The translations under genes and the position numbers were made by a program. Positions 25,273 through 33,593 of a stretch of DNA of 41,519 nucleotides are shown here, in pieces. The stretch lies in the NCBI GenBank assembly GCA_017889625.1, contig JAGGAD010000029.1:1-41519 (forward strand), read 5' to 3'. The stretch's first letter is position 1. Each line of letters opens with the position of its first letter. This DNA comes from Bacillota bacterium. GTDB lineage: Bacteria; Bacillota; Negativicutes; Sporomusales; CTSoil-080. The notes beneath the pieces were generated by a model. That model had not been told where the DNA came from and searched no databases. It saw nothing but the letters and a program-made list of their open reading frames with translations.

Positions 25273-26310
25273 TTAGAAATTTACTGCTGCAGTAGCAAAG
25301 AATCTATTGCGGTCAGAACCGGCACCAATGTATGAAGACTCATTTATCTTTTTATAATTATAATCACCAATCTTCAAACTAAGATTTTTATCAAAATTAT
25401 GTTTCCATGAAACAATATATCCTTTGGTATTATTATTAGGGGCAGTTGTCATCCCATAACCATTGTAGTCCACAATACTGGCTTGATCTTCTACATAGTA
25501 ATAACCTGCTGCCAAGGTGTTTTTTTCATCCACTTTATAGCTCAAATTGGTTTGAAAAGCTTGGTTATCCGTTTGAGCACTATCTTTTAGACATTCTCCA
25601 GAAATATTAAGCACATCTGATAACTTATGGGAACCGTAAACACTATAAAAATTGGTACTGCTAGCTTGTAAGGCATAACTGCTCACAGTATCTTTGCCGT
25701 AAGCTGCATGCGCAAACATAGCACCTATGTTGCTGTCAGGTGAAATGGCATAACTCCCCTGTACTGCATAAAATTTATCGTTATCGATACCATTTTGATA
25801 ATTAGTCTTAGCAACAATTAGATTAAAATCAGTAGCTCCTACTTTTTTGCTGACATTTAACGCATAGGGCAAATCATGCCGACCAATATAATAATTAGCA
25901 TAAGCAAGTCCCCCGCCAAGTGACATTGACTGAGAACCAACGACATAAGAATATCCGCCATTTTTGTATTTTAGGCCCAAGGCACTAATTGCCGCATTAT
26001 TATTAGCGGTACTGTTTAAATAATCAGCACTAAACCCGCCACTCGCGTTAGTATTAATATTTTGATAACCAAAGCTCGTATAAGCATCCAGATTTTTAGC
26101 CAATGGCACATCTACATCTAATGTAAATGTAGTCTTCCAAGCCGTTCTAGTAAGATCTGAACTGCTATAAGTATCACGCTGATCACGATAATGGACGGAA
26201 AAACTACCATCAATCTGAATTTCTTGACTAGCGTCTTCGGCTGCAAACGCAGTCCCTACTCCTGAAATGATAACACTTGCCGTCACAACTGCTAATAATT
26301 GTTTTTTCAT
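25273..26310 (-). CDS. Outer-membrane beta-barrel porin (no SLH domain)
   Basis: A 345-residue exported barrel, taking the ATG at 26310 (GGGGGAT 6 nt upstream); the open frame extends 17 codons further. The signal peptide is MKKQLLAVVTASVIISGVGT, ending AFA. The rest is alternating beta-strands with aromatic girdles and Asn/Ser/Gly turns (ALGLKYKNGGYSYVVGSQSM; AAGYYYVEDQAS), ending FFATAAVNF with a terminal Phe. Unlike the other two porins it lacks an SLH anchor. It lies 70 nt after the metallophosphoesterase gene on the same strand. Together with the phosphatases it suggests an uptake pore used under phosphate limitation, by inference from context. Confidence 0.8.
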   Translation of the reverse strand: MKKQLLAVVTASVIISGVGTAFAAEDASQEIQIDGSFSVHYRDQRDTYSSSDLTRTAWKTTFTLDVDVPLAKNLDAYTSFGYQNINTNASGGFSADYLNSTANNNAAISALGLKYKNGGYSYVVGSQSMSLGGGLAYANYYIGRHDLPYALNVSKKVGATDFNLIVAKTNYQNGIDNDKFYAVQGSYAISPDSNIGAMFAHAAYGKDTVSSYALQASSTNFYSVYGSHKLSDVLNISGECLKDSAQTDNQAFQTNLSYKVDEKNTLAAGYYYVEDQASIVDYNGYGMTTAPNNNTKGYIVSWKHNFDKNLSLKIGDYNYKKINESSYIGAGSDRNRFFATAAVNF

Positions 26311-26379
26311 TGTAATCCCCCATAAAATATATCTGAATATAACCAAGTTAGGTTTGCCCATTTATAGTAAAAATTAAAA

Positions 26380-27357
26380 TTAGCGCTTGATCAAAGCAGG
26401 GAAAGTATAAGATTGTTGCAATCCGTAACCGGTAAGATTAACTTGATATTTCCCGTTTCCGGTTCGATACACCTCAACCACCGAGTATTGATTATGGATA
26501 ATAGGATCGCTTCCAATACCATCATTTGCCGCCAAATTGATGTAATGAATGCCATTCAACTCCTCGAAACTTCCATGATGATAATGCCCTTGAAATACGG
26601 CCAGCACATGTTTGTTGGATTCCAAAATTGCACGGACTTTAGCGGCATTAGCAACAGCATGAGGTGGTTCAATATTAGCGGCAGGAACCTGCAATAATTG
26701 ATGGCAAAATATCATCGTCGGTGCGTCATTGGCTGCCAAATCAGCTTTTAACCAAGCCAATTCCTGTTCAGGAATGAAAGTATCTTTCCAATTGAAACTA
26801 GTATTTCCCCCTAATGGAGTACCATCTGCCTTATAGGCAGCATCGAGTACTACATAATGAATTTTGCCGGAATTGAAGGAATAATAATGAACCCCTTCTT
26901 TAGCCGGAATACCCGTGTTAACTATTTTTGAGGCAAATTCCTCCTTGGTGCAAAACTTCATCTCATGGTTACCCATAACGTGGTAGCGGTTGCCTTTAAA
27001 TTGTGAAAAAACTGTTTCCACTTCTGTGGTGTATTTTAAACAGGCATCTTTCATCGCCTCAGCGCTGACACTGCCATCGGCTGGTTGATCGTTAAAATCT
27101 CCCACTTCAATAATAAATGGCATGTTCATGCTGTTCATTTGTTTTGTAAAAACGTCGACTTTAGCAAGAGCCGCACTATAGTACTCGCATGCGTAATCGT
27201 TTATATCATCAGCTTTAACCGCATGATGGATGTCGGTAATCATTCCAAACTTACCAATCAAGTTTTCTTGGCCCTCAGCATATGCACAAGGGACCCCTAT
27301 GATGAGAATAGCTATGCTTAAAAAAGCGCTAAAAAGCAAAGAACGTTTTGATTTCAT
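26380..27357 (-). CDS. Exported calcineurin-like metallophosphoesterase
   Basis: A 325-residue protein with a signal peptide (1-27, cleavage near CAYAEG). The metallophosphoesterase metal-binding blocks are in order: GMITDIHHA (D-x-H), VGDFND (GD), MGNHEM (GNHE), FCHQLL (H) and GHYHHG (GHxH). This is the full di-metal set, so it should be active in the periplasm or at the surface. The specific substrate is unknown. It is transcribed with the downstream porin and is divergent from the purple-acid-phosphatase-like gene. The start is the ATG with GAGGAGAG about 6 nt upstream. Confidence 0.9.
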   Translation of the reverse strand: MKSKRSLLFSAFLSIAILIIGVPCAYAEGQENLIGKFGMITDIHHAVKADDINDYACEYYSAALAKVDVFTKQMNSMNMPFIIEVGDFNDQPADGSVSAEAMKDACLKYTTEVETVFSQFKGNRYHVMGNHEMKFCTKEEFASKIVNTGIPAKEGVHYYSFNSGKIHYVVLDAAYKADGTPLGGNTSFNWKDTFIPEQELAWLKADLAANDAPTMIFCHQLLQVPAANIEPPHAVANAAKVRAILESNKHVLAVFQGHYHHGSFEELNGIHYINLAANDGIGSDPIIHNQYSVVEVYRTGNGKYQVNLTGYGLQQSYTFPALIKR

Positions 27358-27684
27358 GATTACTCTCCTCTAAAATTAAATTTGAAATTACAAAAATTCT
27401 ATCGATTATCCTACCACAATTAAATTAAATATGTTTTAGCAAGTCGGAAAGATACTACATCAAAAGCTTTAACTTTTCACTTTTTATTGATATCTTTTAT
27501 GTGCAGTTTCGGAACATATTAATCTCTATGGCAATTCACAAAAATTATGTAGCTCCCCCCCTAATCGTTACAAATTTTTAATCTTTTCATTATTACGCCA
27601 GTCCTCAGTAACAAAGTTCTGCTATACCTCCCTCGTTACTAGTCTAGTATAAATAATTTTGTGCAGAGTAATGTTATGGAAATG
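27358..27684. other. Divergent intergenic region, left part
   Basis: AT-rich spacer before the metallophosphoesterase gene, with no gene. I looked for 11-bp spaced TTAACA-like repeats pointing toward the minus-strand gene and did not find a convincing set; GTTACA-N5-TTAATC near 27570 points toward the plus strand. Confidence 0.5.
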
Positions 27685-27746
27685 TTAAACCCATATTAAG
27701 GCACACTTTACATAGAGTTAACCATTTGGTAACAAAAAATGTAACC
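27685..27746 (+). promoter_or_regulatory. PHO box: repeats with 11-bp spacing
   Basis: Four hexamers sit exactly 11 bp apart: TTAAAC (27685), TTAAGG (27696), TTTACA (27707) and TTAACC (27718). GTAACA (27729) continues the phase, and GTAACC (27741) is one base off. This matches the Bacillus PhoP site, direct TTAACA-like repeats with about 5-bp spacers. A TACAAT -10 at 27755-27760 follows with no good -35, as expected for an activated promoter. It points to phosphate-starvation control of the phosphatase at 27801. Confidence 0.75.
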
Positions 27747-27800
27747 AAGAGGACTACAATAAACGTTAGTTACTAATTTTTAATACAATCGGAGGAAAAA

Positions 27801-29441
27801 ATGAATAAAAAATATTTGTCCTTACTTGCAGGTGCTGGCTTGGCAGTTACTGTATTTGCTGCACCAATTAACCCTGTTTTTGCAAATGACTATGATCAGA
27901 CCGTAATAAACAGTGATTTAAACGCCGTTTCACTGCCAGATCATATAACACTGACTTGGTCGGCAGATCCTGCTAAAACAATGACCATCACCTGGCGTAC
28001 CAATAAAGAAGTTAAAACCTGCATCATTGAGTACAAAGAAGAACATGGAAACACCACTAAAATAGAAGTCCAGCCGCAAGCCTTTAAAACTGCAGCAACA
28101 GATAATCTACAAGGAGAAGCCAATCTATATACAATCACTTTGAATCAGCTTAAACCGGGAACAAAATATTTATATCGCATTTGCGATGATAAAAACGAGT
28201 GGACCTCTTATTCTTCTTTTGTAACAGAATCAAAAGAAACCTTAGTCGCCAATAAATTTAAATTTATTGTCTTCGGGGATAGCCAAAGCGGCAACGCCAA
28301 AGTACCAAATTATACTCCTTTTCATACCACAATCGAAAATGCCTTTAACGCAAATCAAGATGCAAAGTTTTTCATAAACATGGGCGATTTAGTAGAAAAA
28401 GGTCAAGACTATCAACATTGGAATAATTGGTTTAATGCGACAAAAGACGTAATTGACAAAATCCCTGATATGGTAGTGCAGGGAAATCATGAAACCTATA
28501 ATGCTAATGACTGGAATAGTACAAAACCTGTTTATTTTGTACAACAATTTAATGTATTTCAAAATGGTCCTGACGGGTTAAAAGGACAAACCTATTCCTA
28601 TAATTATGGCAAAGTACATTTCGTGGTATTAGACAGCCAAGGCGAAGAAGAAAGTGAAGATCCCCAAGGAACTGTGGATCCTGCCAAAGAACGAGCTATG
28701 TTTGAAACCCAAGCGGAATGGTTGAAAACGGACTTAGCAACAAATAAAGATGCGTTATTTACCTTTGTATTTTTCCATAAAACGCCTTATTACAACAAAG
28801 GTAACCGGTCCAATATACTGCTTAAAGAAGTTTTTACTCCTGTTTTTGATCAATATCATGTTGATGTGGTATTTAATGGGCATGACCATGCAACCTCTCG
28901 AACCTTCCCTATCTATCATGATGAATTTGTGCAAAGTCCGGCTCAAGGAACTGTATATTACGTAACCGGGCGTAGCGGCGCTAAATATTATGGAGATTTG
29001 ACGCCAAAAGTATGGGATGCAAAATTCTTTGATCCGCAGGATCAGCCTGACTATCAGATCGTAGAACTTGATGGGAAAAAACTTACTATTAAAGCGTTTA
29101 AACAAGATGGGACTCTGGTTGATACCTATGTGATTGACAAAGAACATCCGCAGAATAACACCAGTAACACTGAAAATTTACCGTCTCGGTATAATACCAA
29201 ACAGGAAATTCCCGCTATTGGTAATAGTTTGAAATTAATTCTCTTTGGTAATATGTCCAACGGTCGAACAAGTACCGCCACCCTTGTAAACGGTAAGGCC
29301 TATGCCGATATTAATACTATAGCGGCTTATGCTGGCGGAACTTATGATGCCGACAATAAAGTACTTAATATACCACTGGCTCCACAAAAAAAATTCCAGT
29401 TGACAGACGATATGTTGACAGATAACAGCTATCTCACTTGA
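27801..29441 (+). CDS. Purple acid phosphatase-like exported phosphoesterase
   Basis: A 546-residue exported protein with a signal peptide (1-29, ending VFA). Residues about 48-145 are a fibronectin-III-like purple-acid-phosphatase N-domain (DHITLTWSADPAKTMTITWR, then LKPGTKYLYRI). The metallophosphoesterase domain (about 150-410) has VFGDSQSG, INMGDLVEKG, VQGNHET, FFHKTPYY and NGHDHATSRTFP. The C-terminal residues about 470-535 resemble a copper-amine-oxidase N-terminal-type stalk domain (TATLVNGKAYADINTIAAYAGG), common as a surface module in Firmicutes. SD GGAGG lies 7 nt before the ATG. The PHO box upstream suggests induction by phosphate limitation. It probably releases phosphate from organic esters at the cell surface. 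Confidence 0.9.
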   Translation: MNKKYLSLLAGAGLAVTVFAAPINPVFANDYDQTVINSDLNAVSLPDHITLTWSADPAKTMTITWRTNKEVKTCIIEYKEEHGNTTKIEVQPQAFKTAATDNLQGEANLYTITLNQLKPGTKYLYRICDDKNEWTSYSSFVTESKETLVANKFKFIVFGDSQSGNAKVPNYTPFHTTIENAFNANQDAKFFINMGDLVEKGQDYQHWNNWFNATKDVIDKIPDMVVQGNHETYNANDWNSTKPVYFVQQFNVFQNGPDGLKGQTYSYNYGKVHFVVLDSQGEEESEDPQGTVDPAKERAMFETQAEWLKTDLATNKDALFTFVFFHKTPYYNKGNRSNILLKEVFTPVFDQYHVDVVFNGHDHATSRTFPIYHDEFVQSPAQGTVYYVTGRSGAKYYGDLTPKVWDAKFFDPQDQPDYQIVELDGKKLTIKAFKQDGTLVDTYVIDKEHPQNNTSNTENLPSRYNTKQEIPAIGNSLKLILFGNMSNGRTSTATLVNGKAYADINTIAAYAGGTYDADNKVLNIPLAPQKKFQLTDDMLTDNSYLT

Positions 29442-29460
29442 GATAGCTCCCTAAACATTT
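29427..29460 (+). terminator. Terminator overlapping the phosphatase stop codon
   Basis: AGCTATCTC (29427-29435) pairs with GAGATAGCT (29440-29448), 4-nt loop. The stop TGA (29439-29441) lies in the loop and 3' arm. A weak T-run begins near 29457. Confidence 0.7.
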
Positions 29461-29497
29461 TTGAAACAATTACTACAAGTCCGCGAAAGTTAATTTT

Positions 29498-29522
29498 GGC
29501 AATCATCTTAGAACCCTTGCTG
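29498..29522. repeat. 25-nt copy of the 25183-25207 repeat
   Basis: It is identical to 25183-25207 except for one base (GGCAATCATCTTAGAACC here, CACC there) and continues into CTTGCTG in both. The left arm of the hairpin is degraded here. The two copies lie on either side of the porin, metallophosphoesterase and phosphatase module. Confidence 0.75.
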
Positions 29523-29544
29523 CCAATATATTTTTCACGCTCCC

Positions 29545-29853
29545 TCAACAAGCTAGCAACTCAATAATAAAAACCGCCAGACACGCCACCAGCGAAACCC
29601 TAAATAAACTACAGCCGCGATACGCCAGCATGACCGCCACGACAAACCCACCCAATCCCGACCAGCTACTTGCCGTCGAATTCAAAACCGCGGGAAAGGT
29701 CATCACCGCCAAAGTAACAAACGGCACATAATAGAGAAACGATTTAATATAAACATTCTTGATCTCTTTCCGGATTAAAGTCAGCGGCATTAGCCTTATT
29801 AGATAAGTCACTACCGCCATAACTAATATATAAAAATAAACATTATTGCTCAT
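29545..29853 (-). CDS. azlD: Branched-chain amino acid transport protein AzlD
   Basis: A 102-residue membrane protein with three to four helices (residues about 5-22, 40-58, 65-82 and 85-101) and the family marks VMAVVTYLIRLMPLTLIRK and LNSTASSWSGLGGFVVAV. AzlD works with AzlC to export branched-chain amino acids (AzlCD-type). The ATG follows AGGGAGGATTTGA and overlaps the ancestral end of azlC, so it was translationally coupled. Because azlC is broken here, AzlD may be without its partner. Confidence 0.88.
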   Translation of the reverse strand: MSNNVYFYILVMAVVTYLIRLMPLTLIRKEIKNVYIKSFLYYVPFVTLAVMTFPAVLNSTASSWSGLGGFVVAVMLAYRGCSLFRVSLVACLAVFIIELLAC

Positions 29854-30493
29854 TCAAATCCTCCCTTAGCGGGAACAAGACCGCCGCAAGGCCCGCAATC
29901 AGGATTGTCAAAGCAATGATTTTGAAACCTGCTGAAATCTGACTTAACACCGAAACCTTGGTAAATATCAGGCTCATCACCATCGACAACTACAGCGCAA
30001 TACTTAACGCGCTAATTACCCGGCCGGGTAAAATACTCCCTGATACCACCCCCAGAAAAGTGCCCAGCACCCATCCCGGAATCGCAATACTCATCAATCC
30101 ATAACTATAAAATGGACTTAATCTGCCGTTCTTACAAACCGACACTCCAAATATTTCATCAGTGACCCCATAGGCAACCAAAAACCGATGGACAAAAGGT
30201 ACTTTACCATCCAGCTTTTGCGATAACGAGCACGACATCAAACAATACCGTAAGTTTAAAACCAACTGTGTAACCGCCATCTCAAAATATGATGAAGACG
30301 CCCCAATCAAGCCAAGAGCGGCAAATTGTCCGGCTGATGTAACATTAGTTACCGACATAATAACGGCTGCCAGCGGCGTAAGTCCGGCATTCTTTGCCAT
30401 AATACCAAAAGTAAACGAAACTGCAACATAACCAAGAAAGATCGGAATACCATCCTTTACCCCGTTTTTCCAATTAGTAATATTATCGTTCAT
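29843..30493 (-). pseudogene. azlC: azlC with internal stop and probable in-frame deletion
   Basis: The N-terminal 167 codons (30493-29993) match AzlC (GIPIFLGYVAVSFTFGIMAK; VTNVTSAGQFAALGLIGAS; LRYCLMSCSLSQKL; AYGVTDEIFG). A TAG at 29992-29990 interrupts after SALSIAL. The same frame then continues to 29843 as LSMVMSLIFTKVSVLSQISA and on to AAVLFPLREDLNEQ, the expected C-terminal helices of AzlC. The total of 216 sense codons is shorter than the usual 230-240, and the segment normally following ALY (MFIA-like) is missing, so a deletion at the stop is likely. The normal function is the large subunit of the branched-chain amino acid exporter. A truncated 167-residue protein may still be made, but activity is doubtful. 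Confidence 0.78.
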
Positions 30494-30548
30494 TAAGCGT
30501 TACCTTTCATAAGTTAGCTTTTCGATTTTTATATTTTATCATGTGTAA

Positions 30549-30577
30549 TTGACATAAGTAAAATGAATACTTATAAT
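30549..30577 (+). promoter_or_regulatory. Consensus sigma-A promoter of the LysR gene
   Basis: TTGACA at 30549-30554, 17-bp spacer and TATAAT at 30572-30577: both hexamers are perfect. A palindrome CTCTAAT-GT-ATTAGAG (30592-30607) follows and overlaps the SD of the gene. Confidence 0.9.
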
Positions 30578-30615
30578 CATTAAATAAGAAACTCTAATGT
30601 ATTAGAGGTAACTAA

Positions 30616-31485
30616 ATGAACCGTTATGATGCCTTCATTACAATAATCGAAACCGGCAGCTTTACCAAAGCCGCCGAAAAACTTGGCTACACCCAATCCG
30701 CAATCAGCCAAATAGTACATTCCTTAGAACAAGAACTCGCCACCACCCTGTTGCTGCGATCACGCAAAGGTATTACCCTCACCCCAGACGGCGAGGAATT
30801 ATTACCCTACATTAAAGAACTGCGTAATTCTTACCGGGAACTTATCGAAAAGCAAAAAGAAATGCAAGGCCTGCAAAGCGGGCTAGTGCGTATCGGAACC
30901 TTTTCCAGCGTTTCTTGTCATTGGCTGCCGGGCTTAATGAAAGATTTTAAAGAGCGGTATCCATCCGTAAATTTCGAGCTTCACCAAGGCGAATACACCA
31001 GCATCGCCCAGTTGATCAAACAAGGCAGCGTCGATTTCGGTTTCGTCAACCCCGCTGCCGTATCCAACCTTAATACCATTCCCCTAAAACAAGATGAAAT
31101 GTTAGCCGTAATCCCAACCAATCACCCCCTGGTTGCCGCGGAGAAAGTTTCCTTAAAAGAATTGTCCAGCGAACCATTTATCCTGTTAGATGAAGGTCAA
31201 TTAAGCGAGCCCTTAGAATTTTTCAAACAGAATAATTTACAGCCCAACATCCAATATCAGGTTCATGATGACTATACAATTATGTCGATGATTGAAAAAG
31301 GCTTGGGCATTTCTATCTTACCCGAATTAATCTTAAATAGAATCAACTATAATATCATAACCAAAAAAATATCGCCCCCCATTCTTCGTACCATCGGCAT
31401 TGCCTTTAAAAATAAACAGGCCTTACCCATCGCCAGTAGATATTTTATCGATTTTCTTGTAAAACAATATCGTGACATTACCTAA
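30616..31485 (+). CDS. LysR-family transcriptional regulator
   Basis: A 289-residue regulator with an N-terminal winged helix-turn-helix (residues 1-60: FITIIETGSFTKAAEKLGYT, QSAISQIVHSLEQEL, LLLRSRKGITLTPDGEELLPY). The periplasmic-binding-like effector domain spans about 90-289 (VRIGTFSSVSCHWLPGLMKD; GSVDFGFVNP; EKGLGISILPELIL). It is divergent from azlCD, the usual arrangement of a LysR gene with its target, so it probably regulated amino acid export. It has a near-ideal promoter and a terminator, and is intact although azlC is damaged. Confidence 0.93.
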   Translation: MNRYDAFITIIETGSFTKAAEKLGYTQSAISQIVHSLEQELATTLLLRSRKGITLTPDGEELLPYIKELRNSYRELIEKQKEMQGLQSGLVRIGTFSSVSCHWLPGLMKDFKERYPSVNFELHQGEYTSIAQLIKQGSVDFGFVNPAAVSNLNTIPLKQDEMLAVIPTNHPLVAAEKVSLKELSSEPFILLDEGQLSEPLEFFKQNNLQPNIQYQVHDDYTIMSMIEKGLGISILPELILNRINYNIITKKISPPILRTIGIAFKNKQALPIASRYFIDFLVKQYRDIT

Positions 31486-31519
31486 AAACCATTATAATTA
31501 ACTGCCGCTAATCAGACGC

Positions 31520-31554
31520 AAAAACACTGCACCTTCACCCGGAGCAGTGTTTTT
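31520..31554 (+). terminator. Terminator of the LysR gene
   Basis: AAAAACACTGC (31520-31530) pairs perfectly with GCAGTGTTTTT (31544-31554), with T-rich sequence on both sides. It is shared with the convergent PagL-like remnant. Confidence 0.9.
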
Positions 31555-31584
31555 AAAATTTTATTCACTTAAGATTTTACCGAT

Positions 31585-32120
31585 TTAAAAATTTGTCGCA
31601 AACCCCACTGAAGCTCCATGGGCGTTATACGAAGGATTATGCGTTCTTAAACCATTAGACACATGCATTAGCATAAATCCGATATTAACTGAAGAATTTT
31701 CGCTGAATTTGTAAATCGCTTGCGGCCCGATCCGCCACATAAAATCATAAAATTGTCCGCCGGCCGGAAATTTTTTGTCATACACGATAAATCCGCCACT
31801 CATATCCACTGCCAATGATAGCTTTCCCGAGCGGTATTTTTCATTACGCACCATATAAACAGGCCCGATGCCGACGGCGGAACTTTCTTGAGTCTGGTGC
31901 TCAAAAGTAATATTCCCCTGCGGCCGAGTGATTGTAATCCCTCTATACACCGACCTAGTTTCTGTTTCCGAAATTTTCTCAAATATATGTAATGATCCCG
32001 TATCAAGCTTGCGGTCAATTTCGTGCGGAATCAAATGGTCCCACTCCAGTTCAAACTTAGCGTCGTCCGCATAGCAAAATTATCGCTCCAGAGGCTTACT
32101 TTCTCTTCTGACAATTCGCC
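31585..32120 (-). pseudogene. Damaged PagL-like acyloxyacyl hydrolase gene
   Basis: The C-terminal part (31585-32034, about 149 codons) resembles outer-membrane lipid A 3-O-deacylases (acyloxyacyl hydrolase family). It has barrel strands GIGPVYMVRNEKYRSGKLSL and GGQFYDFMWRIGPQAIYKF, and the active-site His-x-Ser-Asn motif in LMHVSNG. The terminal Phe is present. No signal peptide or good start is present in this frame. Upstream, another frame (32120 to about 32035) reads EEKVSLWSDNFAMRTTLSLN followed by WSGTI, then stops, looking like the missing N-terminal barrel strands. The two join naturally at a one-base shift near 32035. With no signal peptide either, the gene is probably dead: frameshifted and 5'-truncated. 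Confidence 0.55.
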
Positions 32121-32254
32121 CTATTCCTCGCTTTATCCTACATTAAAAATCAGGAAAATTTTATGCTCTACACACTACAAAAGTAGCACTAAAAAACTGT
32201 TTACAAGTATAAGTAATTTTTCAGTATCAATAGACAAATATTGAATCATTTATT

Positions 32255-32596
32255 TCAACTTTTTTTATTATCTTTCTCATACTCGATTGCCCATTCTTCT
32301 AAAGCAGAAAGTACTGGTAAAAACTTGACGCCCATTTTCGTTAATGAATATTCTACTTTTGGAGGGACTTGCTTATATACTTCGCGATGAACTAATCCAT
32401 AACTTTCTAAACTACGTAGCTCTTTTGTTAATGTAGCTTGCGTTAAATTAGGTAACTTCCGTTGAAGTTCGCCAAACCGCAACGTACCCGCTCTTAAAAA
32501 ATAAATAATTACCATTGACCATTTCCCACTAATAACTTTTTGTACAAAGCCTACCGGACACTCCGTAATATTGGTTTCATCATAGTGATTGTTCAT
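32255..32596 (-). CDS. HxlR-family transcriptional regulator
   Basis: A 113-residue winged-helix regulator from the ATG at 32596, which has GGGAG 5 nt upstream; the frame is open four codons further. HxlR marks are CPVGFVQKVISGKWSMVIIY, FLRAGTLRFGELQRKLPNLT, LTKELRSLESYGLVHREVY and PPKVEYSLTKMGVKFLPVL. The early Cys of the CPV motif is the redox/electrophile-sensing residue in relatives such as YodB and HypR. It is divergent from the NAD(P)-binding protein gene at 32716, its probable target, and from the inverted repeat at 32609-32628. Confidence 0.92.
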   Translation of the reverse strand: MNNHYDETNITECPVGFVQKVISGKWSMVIIYFLRAGTLRFGELQRKLPNLTQATLTKELRSLESYGLVHREVYKQVPPKVEYSLTKMGVKFLPVLSALEEWAIEYEKDNKKS

Positions 32597-32608
32597 ATTT
32601 TCTCCCAT

Positions 32609-32628
32609 TAGTATTCAAAAAAATACTA
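32609..32628. promoter_or_regulatory. Inverted-repeat operator between hxlR-type gene and its neighbour
   Basis: TAGTATT (32609-32615) and AATACTA (32622-32628) form a perfect palindrome with a 6-nt A-rich centre, like YodB/HxlR-family boxes. A half-matching TACTTGAATATTTTAATAGTA lies nearby. A promoter for the right-hand gene (TTGAAT, 17 bp, TTAAAT near 32650-32680) overlaps that second site. Confidence 0.55.
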
Positions 32629-32715
32629 TGTATGTAAAATGATCGTACTTGAATATTTTAATAGTATTATGTTAAATTTACACTGTCAAGTTTATCTATA
32701 CGAGGAGGTTTGATT

Positions 32716-33351
32716 ATGAAACTTGCCATTTTTGGAGCCAGTGGCGGTATTGGCGAATTTATTGTAAAACATGCTTTAGATAAAAGTTATACCGTAAATG
32801 CTTATGTTAGAAGCCCAGCAAAGTTCAATATTCTTCATGAACAATTAACTATCATTAAAGGTGAATTGAATGACTACAAAAACATTAAGAGCACCATTAA
32901 AGGCTGTGACGCTGTTATCAGTTCATTAGGTTGTCCCATGAAATGGACTTATGAAGGAACAGCGGTTTTAGATGGTCACAAAAACATTGTCCGTGCGATG
33001 GAAGAATTAGGTCTATCTCGCTTCATTGGTTTAGCTACTCCCAGTGTAAAATTTGCAAAAGATAAATCTTCATTCGCAACAATTGTCCCTGGTATAATTG
33101 CTGGTATTGTATTCCCAAAAGCGAAAAAAGAAATTATAGCCGTTGCAAATACTATTACAAATTCAACCCTTAATTGGACAATCGTGCGTATTCTAGCTCC
33201 TAAAGACACACCCTATACCGGAAATGTAAAAACCAGTTTTGGCGATATCAAAATAGACTTCAATATTTCTCGTGAAGACATCGCAGTTTTTATGCTAGAC
33301 CAAGTAGAAAACAATGAATTTTCCCATTCTATGCCAATCATCGGCAGTTAG
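32716..33351 (+). CDS. NAD(P)-binding oxidoreductase (NmrA/SDR-like)
   Basis: A 211-residue Rossmann-fold protein. It starts with the dinucleotide-binding motif KLAIFGASGGIGEFIVKHAL and has IIKGELNDYKNIKSTIKGCD and VISSLGC. A late IVRILAPKDTPYTG segment is typical of NAD(P)H-binding atypical SDRs (PF13460). The catalytic YxxxK is not evident, so it may be a flavin/quinone reductase or a redox sensor. The ATG at 32716 has GAGGAGG 7 nt upstream and is preferred over the TTG two codons before. It is divergent from an HxlR regulator, which commonly controls such reductases. Confidence 0.88.
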   Translation: MKLAIFGASGGIGEFIVKHALDKSYTVNAYVRSPAKFNILHEQLTIIKGELNDYKNIKSTIKGCDAVISSLGCPMKWTYEGTAVLDGHKNIVRAMEELGLSRFIGLATPSVKFAKDKSSFATIVPGIIAGIVFPKAKKEIIAVANTITNSTLNWTIVRILAPKDTPYTGNVKTSFGDIKIDFNISREDIAVFMLDQVENNEFSHSMPIIGS

Positions 33352-33410
33352 AAATAAACTATCTTTAAAATTTATCAGCTTTAACAATCGATAGGTTAAT
33401 ACGTAAAAGC

Positions 33411-33446
33411 AATAAACCCGAAGCCCTTCAAAGCTTCGGGTTTATT
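33411..33446 (+). terminator. Terminator of the NAD(P)-binding protein gene
   Basis: A perfect 14-bp stem, AATAAACCCGAAGC (33411-33424) with GCTTCGGGTTTATT (33433-33446), 8-nt loop. Confidence 0.9.
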
Positions 33447-33593
33447 CATTCATAGCAAATATAGCACCTTAGAATTTATGCCATCAATGGCAAGTAACAT
33501 GTCTATCCAACTTTCGCAATCCATTCTACCTCTAATGCAAACGCTGTGAAACTCCCATTGCCACCCGGCAAAACTCATTTTCCAACCTGATAA

